Below are positions 1 through 10,399 of a stretch of DNA of 64,000 bases, piece after piece. The DNA lies in contig CP075492.1 of NCBI GenBank assembly GCA_021613535.1, positions 2,852,001 to 2,916,000 of the forward strand. The letters are read 5' to 3'. The notes below the pieces were generated by a model. That model did no database searches. It had not been told where the DNA came from and saw nothing but the letters and a program-made list of their open reading frames with translations. Source of the DNA: Adineta vaga. Taxonomy: Eukaryota > Rotifera. The first letter of the stretch is position 1, and the number at the start of each line of letters is the position of its first letter. Made by a program: the position numbers and the translations under genes.

Positions 1-563
1 AGTTCTTTTAGAGCATTCATTGTTTCTTCAATTGGTACAGTCCTATCGATACGATGAACATAATAAAGATCGATTGAATCAACACCGAGTCTTTTTAAAC
101 TTTTTTCAAATGCTTCATGAACATATTGTGCATCACCACGAACTGAGAAAGATTTGAAATCAGGACTGACTACACACGCGAATTTTGTTGCAAGAAACAC
201 CTATAAATTAGAAAATGTATTCAAATGACTATAATTTCATTATAGACTATCTTTCAGAATCTGTTGTTTTATCAAAATTTATATATTAACCTTTTTACGT
301 TGTTGTGGATATTTCTTGAAATACTTTCCCAATAAATCTTCATTATCACCATAAATGTCGGCACTATCAAAATAAGTACTACCAAGTTCAATAGCACGGT
401 CCAAGACTTTGAATCGTTCTTCATCGGATCCATGAGTTCCATAGGCTGTTGATAAACCCATTGCTCCATAACTAATAGCTGATACTTTTGGACCATTTTT
501 ACCTAATTGCCGTTCAGGCATTAATGGACGAGTAGATAATCGATTACACATATCGACTTTCAC
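1..563 (-). CDS. Aldo/keto reductase, 3' part cut by window edge
   Basis: An NAD(P)H-dependent aldo/keto reductase, probably cytosolic, that reduces carbonyl compounds; the substrate cannot be told. Two exons are visible on the minus strand, 563-291 and 200-1, split by a 90-bp GT-AG intron in phase 0. The protein opens with the usual family start (RQLGKNGPKVSAISYGAMGL). The catalytic tetrad can be placed: Asp and Tyr in FDSADIYG, Lys in FLATKFA and His in YYVHRIDR. That points to the subgroup of plant auxin-induced and bacterial IolS-like reductases. Met codons at 563 and 551 are both possible starts; the second (MCNRLS) fits family lengths as well. The reading frame is intact up to the window edge, where the C-terminal half of the barrel is missing. 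Confidence 0.9.
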
Positions 564-683
564 AAAGAGAAATAAACAATTTTTATACAGAAATATAAAA
601 TAGTTAAACTGAATTTACACTGCAAATCAATTATCAAATATTCGCAGTATATATACTCATATAGAATACGTGGTAAAATAAAA

Positions 684-790
684 AAAAAGATGAACGCATT
701 TTCACTATATACTAAAAAAAGAAAGGTGAACGCATTCACACTCTATAGGAAAGAAAGAAAGAAAGAAAGGTGAACGCATTCGTACTATTC
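684..790. repeat. Short tandem repeat, three copies
   Basis: Three imperfect copies of a unit of about 40 bp, each holding GTGAACGCATTC or a close variant (GATGAACGCATTTTC) followed by an A/G-rich spacer of AAAG steps. The spacer length differs between copies through AAAG slippage. Confidence 0.7.
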
Positions 791-1219
791 TTCAAAATAC
801 GAGGTATTATTACAAAGAGTAAGGTAACTGATTACGTCATTAATGCTATTCGTCAAATGCAATGCAAAGTTTGTCACTACCCAGAAATAACTGATACTTT
901 CTGGCTTCCTAGTGTCACTTTATGGAAATATAAACATGTGTAACCAATAAGCGACGCAAAAGTCTTTGAAAAAATGTCAGATCCTGTTAATTCTTTGAGT
1001 ATTAAGGCTCTGAATTTGAAACGCGCCTTGTCACTTCCTTCATTGTTATATTGGTCTTGAACACAGCAAGATATCGAGGCTAGTTTTCGCTACCACATAG
1101 ACGACACTTCAGACTATACATTTATTCTAAAACTACAGCACTGAAAAGATCTCACACTCCGTAGGCTTCATAGTTTTCTCACAACCGCCTAGAGGGTGAG
1201 GATGATTGGAGCATCGTGC

Positions 1220-1256
1220 GGGTGTAGGTGAAGGCTGAATACCCACACCCACACCT
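1220..1256. repeat. Telomere-like G-rich hairpin, copy 1
   Basis: GGGTGTAGGTG is followed after about 10 bases by CCCACACCCACACC, so the two arms can pair. The right flank reads TTCAAGATGCAC, the same edge seen on other copies of this dispersed family. It is intergenic. Confidence 0.7.
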
Positions 1257-2192
1257 TCAAGATGCACTAAAAGATCTCCAATTGATTATATATTTATAAT
1301 TGAACATGTATGATTTCTTTATTGTAGAATGAAACAGTTCCATTAAATACTAATCAAACTATTAATCGACTGTTAAGAACAGCGATATGTTCATCAATTT
1401 TTCTAATTGTGATCAAATATATGTTTTTTCCTTGTGTCTCTTGTAATGACGTTTGAAGAATTATTAAACAGTTTATTTCTATTTAACATTTACCATAGCT
1501 TTCTATTAAACGAATAAGATAAAATCATGCCGAAAAGCATTTGTAAACTTTTGGAACAAATTATTTACTCAATTTCACTGTCTACTCATTCATTGATCAA
1601 CATTTTCTTTCTGTTGTATTACATACTTTATCTATTAATGAAATATTTAAAATTAATTAAAAAAAGGAAATTCTAAACTTTTTGTAAATCTAAGAAGATG
1701 TGCGAGCTTGGATAGTTAATCATTTTTTCTTCTGATATAACATCGGACAGACATTAATAAAATGCCATTATTTCTCTAGTGATAGCCCGTTTACAATGCA
1801 TCTTATAGAGAAATTTAAAAAGTGACATCAAAAAACATTTTATCTTTTTTGTATAAGAAGATGACATGAAATGATAAAACCTTGTTGTTTCTAAAAATCC
1901 AACGTAGAACTAATTATCTTTCCTTGTGTAATAATCTTAGTGTCAAATTTTCTCAGTGAGAGTTTCATGCTGTTTTACATTTTAATTTTTTTTATTGAAT
2001 TAAACTGAAAAGATGTTGTTTTATACGAGATGATTTCAATTGTCTAGGAAATCTTTTTTTTTGTAGAAACGGTAATTGAGGCATGTCAAAAACAGAATTC
2101 GACATTAGATTAGGAAATTTCATTTAACTATATACTATCTGTAAGATAGTTAGAAAGTGCACAAGAGAAAAAGAACAATATCCATTTTAGAA

Positions 2193-3217
2193 ATGATCGA
2201 CTATGGACAAGGAATAGTTGGTTTTATTCTAACTTTAATTACTCTAATCCATGGTTTATTTGCGTGTATTATCTCATTTATAGTTATCTGTATTATTATT
2301 ATTCATTATCAATATAATGATCGTTTGAAACGAGAAGAGAAAATTACTCTTTTACTTTCTACTAATATTTATTTATTTATTTTTCTTTATATAACATCAT
2401 TAATTCCATTCAATATACAAGCAATAATTGGCGATATTTATGGATATAATTTTGAGTCATCATGGTGTATATTCAATGCATATTATATTATTGCAATGTG
2501 TTGTGGTCTTTATCATGCCTTTGTTATTCAGGTAAATATTGATCAGAGAGAGAAATTTCTAATAAAATACTAATATCTTTATATTTTGTATTATATACGA
2601 ATTTTTAGGCTTTATTTCGTCTGAACCGCATTGTTTATTTAAAATATCGGTGGACTCAACTTTACTCAACCTATATAGTTGTTACACCTATTCTATTAGT
2701 AGGAGCTTTTATTCTTTTATCTCCTGTTCTCATTTGGCATAGTGTAATCTATTTATCTAACGATCATTTTTGTTGTGTCTCATTCAAAATAACTCGTGGT
2801 GTTCTTTGGGCTGTATTTGTTTGTTATGGTCTTCCTCTTATTTATTTATCTCTTATATATATTCGTATTACACTATTTATTCGCCATCAATCGAATATCG
2901 TAACAATTGCAATAAAACGAAGACAACAACAACATTTACTCGCTGTTCAACGTATTTTCATTAATGTTGGTCTGTTGATGACAACGGGACTTCCAGCTAT
3001 GGTTCTCTTAGTTATTCTGTTCGTTACGGGTGTAGAACATCCTTTACTTTACCGTATCTTATGGATTGGAGCTGAAGTATCTATAGCATTATTGAGTATA
3101 GAAATGCTTTTCATGACGCCTCAACTAAAAAATATTGTTATGAAAAGATGGCGACCAAATCAGAGGAATACTATTAATCGTTCTATTCGAGTAGAACACA
3201 TAACAACTGTTCACTGA
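2193..3217 (+). CDS. Rhodopsin-like seven-TM receptor (bdelloid type)
   Basis: A plasma-membrane G-protein-coupled receptor of the divergent rhodopsin-like kind that is expanded in rotifers; ligand unknown. Two exons, 2193-2531 and 2609-3217, with a 77-bp GT-AG intron in phase 0 give 315 residues. Seven hydrophobic segments can be counted. A Cys in the loop before TM3 (SSWCIF) and another in the second extracellular loop (HFCCVSF) could form the usual disulfide. The DRY position at the end of TM3 reads LNRIVY, keeping only the Arg. The C-terminal tail is short and basic. The ATG at 2193 was chosen because the longer open frame begins with a GTG. A second, unrelated-looking 7TM gene lies at 51230-52192. 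Confidence 0.85.
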
Positions 3218-3611
3218 CTTCATGATATTTTATTAATTCTTTGGCCGTCGACATACTAGAGAGAAAAGAATACTTTAGAAAATCAATATAGCTGGGTGTG
3301 GGTGCGGATAGTATATTAAAATAATCAATCTCACTCACAGCCACCCTCCAATCTAGATTCGAAACTATAGCAGATTAATATGAGTATTCAATGGACAAAC
3401 CAGTGTGTTTTTTATCAGTTTATTCTGAATAAAATATAAGATTTTAGTTTGAAAGAAGCAAAACTGGTGAAAAGCAGATTAAGAGAAATACTGAGAAAAA
3501 AAAAGAAATGTGCTTGATTATGAATAATTTAAATGATTTTGAAAAAAAATGTATTGAGTAGTAGCATGCTCAATCATCATGTCATGATAATGAGATAGCC
3601 GTAATTAATAA
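3218..3611. other. Intergenic, converging genes
   Basis: Separates the 3' ends of the plus-strand receptor and the minus-strand lectin gene. It contains one telomere-like hairpin (3293-3349); nothing else was recognised. Confidence 0.6.
3293..3349. repeat. Telomere-like G-rich hairpin, copy 2
   Basis: CTGGGTGTGGGTGCGG is followed after about 30 AT-rich bases by CACAGCCACCCTCC. Degenerate member of the dispersed GGGTGTGGG inverted-repeat family. Confidence 0.55.
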
Positions 3612-4486
3612 TCAGCCGAGAATCAGCTGACAACTGCCTTGTTGATAATTAATTGCTGTACAGTCATCGTTCATCAAACATGATTTAGAACAGCTCAGTA
3701 ACGTTGTTTGTCCCATGTTGACTTGTTGATATACAGTGGTGCGTTCTTGTTTTCCAATCATGTATGCATGTTGGATATTATTGTTTTCACTAGATATGCT
3801 TCGTCTCCATTGATAAGGAATATCTAGATAGGATTCGCAGACAAAATGAAATAAAAGTGAACAATTTGCGGCTTTCCATTGAGCACCAGTGTTGTTTTGA
3901 GAAATAAAACACTCCATTGAAAGTAAACAATCGTCAGAAGGTTGTTCTAAAATGAGCAATTGACGAAGAGTAATAAAATTTGATATGAACGAATGTATAT
4001 AGAAACGTTTGATATCATATTTACATTCATCCTATGTTGTTGTTACTATCTAACCGAGCTCTGCGACAATCCGTCAAAAATCTGATCAGCTACCTATTTA
4101 ACTCAATGAGATTTATCTATCAACTTGATTCTTCTGAAAAGTCATATAACCATACCCAAGTTACTGAATGTAATTGGTTTGCCTGAGAGCCATACACTAT
4201 AATTGTTAATACCACATGATCGAGTAAGTCCAATGAAGAAAGGAGTCTGTATAAGCGTGGGTATATTCAGTATGCGTTTTTGTTCATTAGCTGACTCGAT
4301 TTCTACAAGAGTCATATTCATTGATTGACAACACATTTGAGCACTAGCAAAATCCGCTTTGTTTTTTGATACGAGATAAGATGAATAATTGCTGAAACTG
4401 CAAGTTGAGCTATTTACTACTAAAAATATTAATAGTATAAGCCACTTTATGTTTGAAAAAGGGAAAATATTGAGCAAAACCATCAT
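3612..4486 (-). CDS. Secreted C-type lectin with PAN/apple-like tail
   Basis: A predicted secreted carbohydrate- or protein-binding protein of 221 residues. Exons 4486-4156 and 3946-3612 join in phase 1 across a 209-bp intron (donor GTATGG, acceptor CATTTTAG). A signal peptide covers about residues 1-31 (hydrophobic LILLIFLVV, then STC). The C-type lectin domain follows, with FIGLTRSCG and VWLSGKPITFSN in the first exon and SDDCLLSMEC and CSLLFHFVCES in the second; the last carries the closing cysteines. The Ca-binding QPD/EPN tripeptide is not clear, so sugar binding is uncertain. The tail has a Cys-rich PAN/apple-like stretch (CSKSCLMNDDCTAINY). No frame lesion was seen. Confidence 0.8.
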
Positions 4487-5056
4487 TTACTTTTTAAAGA
4501 TTGTGGAAACAGACTTTAATTGATAAAAAAAAACGAGTGTTTTCAAAGGAGTTCTCTTACTACAAAATCACTTCGTCTCGATCAAGCTTTTATTATCTAA
4601 TAAATTTATGAATGTAGAAAATGTTGTTGATAGACGAAGGGTTAAACGCCATACAAATTCAAAACCTTAATATGAAATAACATCCTACATGTTCGTTAAA
4701 TCCATCGGTGTAAGGAATTATTGGAAAAACTTCAATCGACTACTAACTTGCATTACGTTCGTTGACAAACTTTTAGAGAGTTAACTGAGGAATGGAATAG
4801 TTTAGAATGAGATCCAATAAATGCATTTGAAAAGAGAATACACTTTGATGGATATTTATTGTTTAATTTCATAAAACACACTATCGACATTTCAGTTTAT
4901 AGATAGTTTCAATAGAAAATCTTTTCATAGCCGGATCGTTAACAACGATAGTAATTGTTTCTTTCAATTAATATCATAACTTATCACTGATTTCAGTGAT
5001 GTTTGTCAAAATATTGGATAGGAAATTCTCTCGTAGATTAAATATATACGAACACT
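4487..5056. other. Intergenic, AT-rich
   Basis: Between the start of the lectin gene and the stop codon that closes the Ser/Thr-rich exon of the NHL gene. No exon, RNA gene or repeat was recognised. Confidence 0.5.
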
Positions 5057-5089
5057 CTAATTACCTGAGTGGTCGGTCGTCGGTAATGA

Positions 5090-5680
5090 TGCTTCTGCTG
5101 TTGTTGATGATATTGTCGATGTTGATGTTGTCTTTGTTGTGGTACGTTGACGTTGATGTTGATGTTGTCTTTGTTGTGGTAGTTGATGTTGATGTTGTTG
5201 ATGTTGATGTCGTTGATGTTGATGTTGATGTTGATGTTGATGTTGACGTTGATGTTGATGTTGATGTTGACGTTGATGTTGACGTTGATGTTGATGTTGT
5301 GGTAGTTGATGTTGACGTTGATGTTGACGTTGATGTTGATGTTGATGTTGTTGATGTTGATGTTGATGTTGACGTTGATGTTGTTGATGTTGATGTTGAT
5401 GTTGATGTTGATGTTGTCTTTGTTGTGGTTGTTGTTGATGTTGACGTTGATGTTGATGTTGATGTTGTCTTTGTTGTGGTAGTTGATGTTGATGTTGTTG
5501 ATGTTGATGTTGATGTTGATGTTGATGTTGTTGATGTTGTTGATGTTTGATGTTGTTGATGTTGATGTTGATGTTGTTGATGTTGATGTTGATGTTGTTG
5601 ATGTTGTTGATGATGTTGTTGATGTTGATGATGTAGTTGATGTTGTTGATGTTGATGTTGTGGTAGTTGTTGTTGTTGTG
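5090..5680. repeat. GTTGAT-type hexanucleotide array
   Basis: About 590 bp of GTTGAT and GTTGTTGAT units with an occasional longer unit containing GTTGTCTTTGTTGTGGTA. All units but one keep a multiple of three, so all three minus-strand frames stay open; one extra T near 5547 breaks this. On the minus strand one frame reads Thr/Ser, matching the phase of the NHL gene's last exon. Confidence 0.85.
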
Positions 5681-5681
5681 T

Positions 5682-6634
5682 CTGAAGAAAATAAATTTTT
5701 TTTAGTTTGTTAAATCAAGTTATTGATAACTATCAATTCGAATCCTCAAAAAGAAAGATTAATACCGTATTATAATTAGTTAAATTCAAAGATTTGTGAA
5801 TTGTACTAAAGTTTAAATTTCAAGAATATATGATTTATTTATAGAAGAAGAAGAAGACAATTGACTGCGATAATTCTGTTTTACAGATTAGCATAACATT
5901 CAATGCAAAAAAGTTTTGCTTTTTCTACGATATTCACTTACACAGAAACGTCAACAGCAAAACTTTCTACTAAAATATTGTTTGTATTGATTTCAAGATT
6001 GAAATGAGTGAGTGCAATGGTGATAAAATGTTGTCTGGAGCAGACTCTTTAAATTGTAGTAAATGAGTTAAGAGTTATTCATTTTCACAAAAAGCTGATA
6101 GAATTTATGAAAAATTACTTAGACTCGTCAAAAGTGACGGTAATTCTTTGGAATACAACATGATTCTCAAAGAAATAAGAACATAGATCCTGGTGGATAT
6201 TAATCTTGTCGGATCCTCATGCCTCGTAGGATTCGCTTTATCCACCTTAAATGAGTGTAACTATGACTGTTTTCGTGTGTCTCACGAACATGCATCCAAA
6301 GACATATCCTTAAATCTTTATTTTCTCAATTTTTAATTATTAAATACTTAATCTACTTGCATACACATTTAGCGATAGGAAAACATTTTAGTCTATATTT
6401 ACGAATTCTTGCATTGAAATGCTTTGAAATTAATCAAATATCATTATAGAAAACAGTTAATTCAGTTTTCTGACACAAGAATAGAAATTTCGAACTATTT
6501 AAAGATCGCTTTCATTTAAAAGATGTTAATGAAAGTCATATAGTGTCAGTCTCATCAGTTAAAAGTGAAACTATCATAGAGAAAATCTTTTCGTCGTTTT
6601 CTATTGCTCGAGTAAAGATATTAGTGAAACTTAC
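5682..6634 (-). other. Inferred large intron of the NHL gene
   Basis: AT-rich sequence of 953 bp between a strong donor (GTAAGT) and a polypyrimidine-type acceptor (TTTTCTTCAG) on the minus strand. It is much longer than neighbouring introns. No other exon was recognised inside it. Confidence 0.5.
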
Positions 6635-7820
6635 CGCATGAGTTACTAGTGAGAGTATATTTCATGATGCGATCATTTTCTCGATCGCTAACATATAAGT
6701 TCCCATAGGTGTCGAAAGCAAGTGATCGTGGACCCTGTAACTGATTGAGTGCTGAGCCACTTCCAGAACAACCAACTAAACATCGATATCCGAATGGTCC
6801 TGATCCTACGATTCTATTATTTCCTTGATCCACAATGAATAAATATCCATTACTGTCAAGTACAACACCCATTGGACAAAATAGACTGATTGTTCCCGAT
6901 ACCATGCTTCCAACCATCCTCTGTTCCATTGAACTCGCCTCGTCTAAAACAGATTATTCTAGATTGTCCATAATCAGCTACATATAAAGTAAAATTATTA
7001 TCAACGAAAATTCCATGAGGATTATTAAGCGTGTTTAATCCTGATCCAGAGGTGCCATTGCCTGCGACTATTGTTGCATTATTTGTACTTGAACTCAGTG
7101 GCCTTTTAAGCACTGTATGGCTATTGCTCGCACTGCAGTAGAGAGTATCGTTGATGTCAACAAAAATCCCCATACATTGTGCAGTGACAATCATCACGTT
7201 GGTACCACTTGTTGAGTTAGAAGACCACATAAGGACGTTACCACTGCCACCGTTATCAATATAAACATTACCATTACTTGTAACAAAGATAGCAGCTGGA
7301 TTATTGATACTAGATGACGCCGTGCTAATTGGATTACCACCTGCACTAGACCATACTTGAAAACGGTTGGTAACTTGTTCAGCGACATAAATGCTATCGT
7401 TAGTATTAATGAATAAACCGAAAGGCTTTGAGCTAGCATTGATGAAATAAGTTCCAGTTGAATTCCAAGTTGCACATGGAGAAAAGTTCAGTTGGTTAAA
7501 TGATAGACCTATTAAATCAAAGATAGTTTTGTCGCTTTTAATCAGTAATGTGCTTATGTAGAAGTGTATTTCATCTTATTTTAATTTTGTTTCTGATTAC
7601 CAGGAGATGCTTAATTCGATTTGTCATATGAATGAATTTTTACAAACTTCTTCTGACTTCAAAAATAAACGATAAAACAAACTTTTAACGCATCAATTTA
7701 GAATATTTCGCGTATTAATAAAAACATCCTCTTTTTGTTTCTTTTCCTGAGTTGGCAGGCAACTATTCATTTTATCGTCTCTGTCTATCTATATAAGGAA
7801 GAAATTTTGTTTATCCGTAT

Positions 7821-8014
7821 GTTCGCTATGCATTCAGTCCCTTTTACAGTTATAATGTCAAAAAAACTTTTCACAGTGGTAGCTTAGGTCTGAGGGTAGG
7901 TCGACGGGGGTTTGGTATGGTCATATGGCGGTGGGGGAAGAGGGTACAAATTTACCCAGGTGGTTCTGAGATGGGTGTGGGTGTGGGTGTACTCATCTTA
8001 CCCACACCCACCCT
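7821..8014. repeat. Dispersed repeat with GTTCGCTATGCATTCAGTCC edge, copy A
   Basis: Begins with the same 21 bases as copy B at 8946, preceded in both by a TCTATxTATATA-GAAGAA-like stretch. It continues into a G-rich unit (AGGTCTGAGGGTAGGTCGAC ... ACCCAGGTGGTTC) that recurs twice in copy B. Confidence 0.65.
7972..8014. repeat. Telomere-like G-rich hairpin, copy 3
   Basis: GGGTGTGGGTGTGGGTG, a short spacer containing CATCTTA, then CCCACACCCACCCT. One of the cleanest copies of the family. Confidence 0.8.
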
Positions 8015-8462
8015 AGAGGAAACTATATGAGAAGATCTTGCATCAGAAACTGTCAGGAGACGGGTGAATTTGGAATGCTACATAATATAAGTTGTTCTAT
8101 GTTAGATATCTGCGACAGGATGTGTTGTGGTATAGATGAAGAATTTCAAGGACAACCCTATGTGCATCTCCTGTCGTTTTCTGATACACGAAGTTTTCTG
8201 TATGGAAGGTTCTCGACCATCATTGGATACCTCCGCTGGTTTATGATAAATGATACATGAATATAGACATTTTGATTTATAAATAGTTAGGTCTTTCCGT
8301 ATTTTTTCTATACACTTTATTCATATTGTAAGTGAAATTCGGAAAGTGGTCCTAATTAAAACTCATTTTCTTTTTTTCTTTCATGCTGAACAACATCTCC
8401 GACTGTTTCCAGAAATAGCATTTTATTTATTTAATGGAGAGCGTTAAAGTCACTGAATAGAA

Positions 8463-8898
8463 GATTTGATGCGTTATAGCGTTTTCCGGGAAACTCGATT
8501 TCTATCAGGGAAATTAGGACCCTTATAGACTTTTGTTTATGACTGCCATAATGGAAATAATCTATAGTATGTCCATTTTAAGATGTTGGACTGGTTTCGA
8601 CAGAACAGAATGAATCGTACATCCACAAAGATAGGAGTTCTTAAAGTTCCCTCAAATTTTTTTGAAAATAATTTCGACTGTGCTAGGAAACAAATCTCAT
8701 CACCCTTCGTGCACCCTCACTAAGATAGAACCCTCATCACCCTTCGTGACACCGTCAATAAAAAGTTTGTGTATTGGACTTAGAATAACCACTTCGACTA
8801 TCAAGAGTTTTTGGAAAATGTTTTTTTTTATTTCCGGGAAATTCATCTTACTTCCGAATACATGTAATTTCCGTGAAAACGCTATAACGCATCATATG
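8463..8898. mobile_element. Non-autonomous TIR element with 8-bp target duplication
   Basis: A 436-bp element with terminal inverted repeats. The left end reads GATTTGATGCGTTATAGCG and the complement of the right end CATATGATGCGTTATAGCG, and pairing extends into GTTTTC. It is flanked by the identical 8-bp direct repeat GAATAGAA at 8455-8462 and 8899-8906, the mark of a cut-and-paste insertion. Inside is a local duplication of CTCATCACCCTTCGTG (near 8697 and 8732). It has no transposase. An 8-bp duplication fits hAT or P-type elements; the ends do not begin with CAG as hAT ends usually do. Confidence 0.8.
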
Positions 8899-8945
8899 GA
8901 ATAGAAATAAGTAATCTATGTATATACAAAGAAGAATGCTTGTCT

Positions 8946-9190
8946 GTTCGCTATGCATTCAGTCCCAGTAATAGCTGATGTCACCAAACTATCCACAATG
9001 CTTCCCTAGGTCCAGAGGAAGGTCATAGGGGGGTGGGGTGGGCGGCGTGGGTGAAATTTCACCCAGGTAGTTCCGTGATAGATAACATCCCGAAACTTTC
9101 CACAATGCTTCTTTAGGTCCACAGGAAGATCGACATGGGATTAGAATAGTCATCGGAGGGTCGGGGTGGGGGGCGTGGGTGTCTGCATCC
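8946..9190. repeat. Dispersed repeat with GTTCGCTATGCATTCAGTCC edge, copy B
   Basis: Starts with the same edge as copy A. It then carries two tandem units of roughly 105 bp, each with a CCACAATGCTTC(C/T) start, AGGTCCA(G/C)AGGAAG and a G-rich stretch ending GGCGTGGGTG. Confidence 0.65.
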
Positions 9191-9289
9191 AAAATGCACA
9201 ATTGTAATGTCTGGGTTGGGTTCTAAAAAAACTGAATCTGGAGTAAAATGACTACTCTAATTGTATGGAGTCGAAGTGAAGTTTATGAA

Positions 9290-10024
9290 TTAGAGAATGA
9301 CTTGCAGCGAGCGTCTGAGAATAGGCAGATCAACCGAGGGACTGGAGTTGCAGCGGGACGGTAGGAGTGAGTTTTGAAAGGAACAGCGCTGTATGTCGCA
9401 TACATAGCGAGACAAGACCAGTAGGAAGGAACTCATGAAGAGATGCAAAAAGTTCTGAAAAAAGACCTGATGCATGATCTGAAAAAGGATATAGGGGGGT
9501 TTCAGTACGGACGTGAAAGACAAGTAACTCGCGCTAGAGTGGCGACCTGAAGGATTACAGTAGCTAAGGCAGAGCATGAAAGGAGGGTGTGAGGGTTTTT
9601 TTGACACACGACGGGTAAATACCAAAGTAGAGGTCCGGTGGGTGATCAGAGAAGCACTGTTGTAGATGGAAAACGTAAATTGAGTCCTCTTTGCAGCGGG
9701 TATCTCCGCTAGTAGCTTTACAAAACACGACTGATAATGGGGATGGATGGTGAATAATAGACTTTCACAGATGTACATAATACTGTTGTGCAACACTAAA
9801 AAGCGGCAAAAATATTTCGTTTTTTTGACAAACTAGTCTTTTTCCCAGTATCTAAATTGAGTTTGTCATCTAAACTGTTGGATAACTGTTAAAGTGTTTC
9901 TGTTTTGTCCAATTATTTTAAGTTAAAAAAAAATTACCTGTACTGAAATGCAACAGAGTTGAAATCAACAGCCATATACCAATATACGAAAGTATCATTA
10001 ATAATCGTCTTCTGAAATTATCTC
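9290..10024 (-). CDS. Hypothetical protein, tentative two-exon gene
   Basis: Not recognised. Two segments can be joined on the minus strand. The first (10024-9938) encodes a strongly hydrophobic helix (LLMILSYIGIWLLISTLL) and ends at a good donor (ACAG|GTAATT). The second (9795-9290) starts at an acceptor (GCTTTTTAG) in the matching phase and stays open for about 168 codons. The product would have an N-terminal TM segment and a Ser-, His- and Phe-rich C-terminal part without a known motif. The second segment is clearly richer in G+C than its surroundings. The true start is not found: an upstream donor-like GTAAGT at 10410 would place a hAT-like MITE in an intron. It may instead be a non-coding repeat; confidence is low. 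Confidence 0.25.
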
Positions 10025-10091
10025 CTAGATTAAAAAAAGACAAATGAATCAGACGAAATGATCTAAAACTCCAATGGTGAACAATGTAAAA

Positions 10092-10391
10092 CAGAGATGG
10101 GCAAGTCAAGTCACATTAAACAGATCATTTGAATCCTTACTAGAATATTCTTTGAGGGTGTGGGTAGGGATGAGGTATGGGATGAGTGTGGATAATACAT
10201 GTATCTAACATCCTACACCCTCAAGATGGTTCTCTTTTTCGACGACATCGTGCTAAAATGTCTAGGAAAACGTTGCAAATGTTAACCATGTTGAAATGCA
10301 ACAAATAGTTTATATGACTTTTTTCTCATATATAAATAGTTGTTCAAAGTAATTATAATTTTTTTTGCAGGTCATGACTTGCCCATCTCTG
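10092..10391. mobile_element. hAT-like MITE, 300 bp
   Basis: The ends are inverted copies of CAGAGATGGGCAAGTCA (17 identical bases), matching the CAG-N-GNTGGGC style of hAT termini. The element is flanked by a perfect 8-bp target duplication ATGTAAAA (10084-10091 and 10392-10399), as expected for hAT. It has no transposase. A telomere-like hairpin (10152-10224) sits inside, so one repeat has landed in, or been carried by, another. Confidence 0.92.
10152..10224. repeat. Telomere-like G-rich hairpin, copy 4
   Basis: TTGAGGGTGTGGG is paired with CCTACACCCTCAA 47 bases downstream, followed by GATGG as in other copies. It lies inside the hAT-like MITE. Confidence 0.75.
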
Positions 10392-10399
10392 ATGTAAAA

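Larger units (their letters stand above)
564..2192. other. Intergenic region with short repeats
   Basis: About 1.6 kb without a supported gene. It holds a small tandem repeat (684-790), one telomere-like hairpin (1220-1256) and otherwise AT-rich sequence with homopolymer runs. No coding exon was recognised on either strand. Confidence 0.6.
5057..7508 (-). pseudogene. NHL-repeat surface protein with Ser/Thr-rich tail, frame-damaged
   Basis: A beta-propeller (NHL repeat) protein of the secreted or surface kind common in bdelloids. The main exon (7508-6635) encodes repeated blades such as PFGLFINTNDSIYVAE, NPHGIFVDNNFTLYVADYG and PRSLAFDTYGNLYVSD. It ends at a clean donor (GCG|GTAAGT, phase 1). 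The next good acceptor (TTTTCTTCAG) is at 5682; its frame then reads as a long Thr/Ser run, phase-compatible with the main exon, to a stop at 5057. There are two lesions. Near 6935 the blade frame shifts by what looks like two extra bases (AGAG). Near 5547 the array has one extra T in the plus-strand sequence. The 5' end is not found: the main exon begins at an acceptor, so a signal-peptide exon should lie upstream. It could be functional if both shifts are sequence errors. Confidence 0.7.
7509..8462. other. Repeat-rich intergenic region
   Basis: No supported exon. It holds the first copy of a dispersed repeat marked by GTTCGCTATGCATTCAGTCC (7821 onward), a G-rich stretch, and a telomere-like hairpin at 7972-8014. 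A 77-codon open frame at 8027-8260 has no family signal. Confidence 0.5.

Noticed and set aside
4996-5550. Plus-strand open frame of Val-Asp repeats
   Set aside because: It is the sense of a GTTGAT array that is open in several frames. The minus-strand Thr/Ser reading has matching splice sites and a neighbouring NHL exon.
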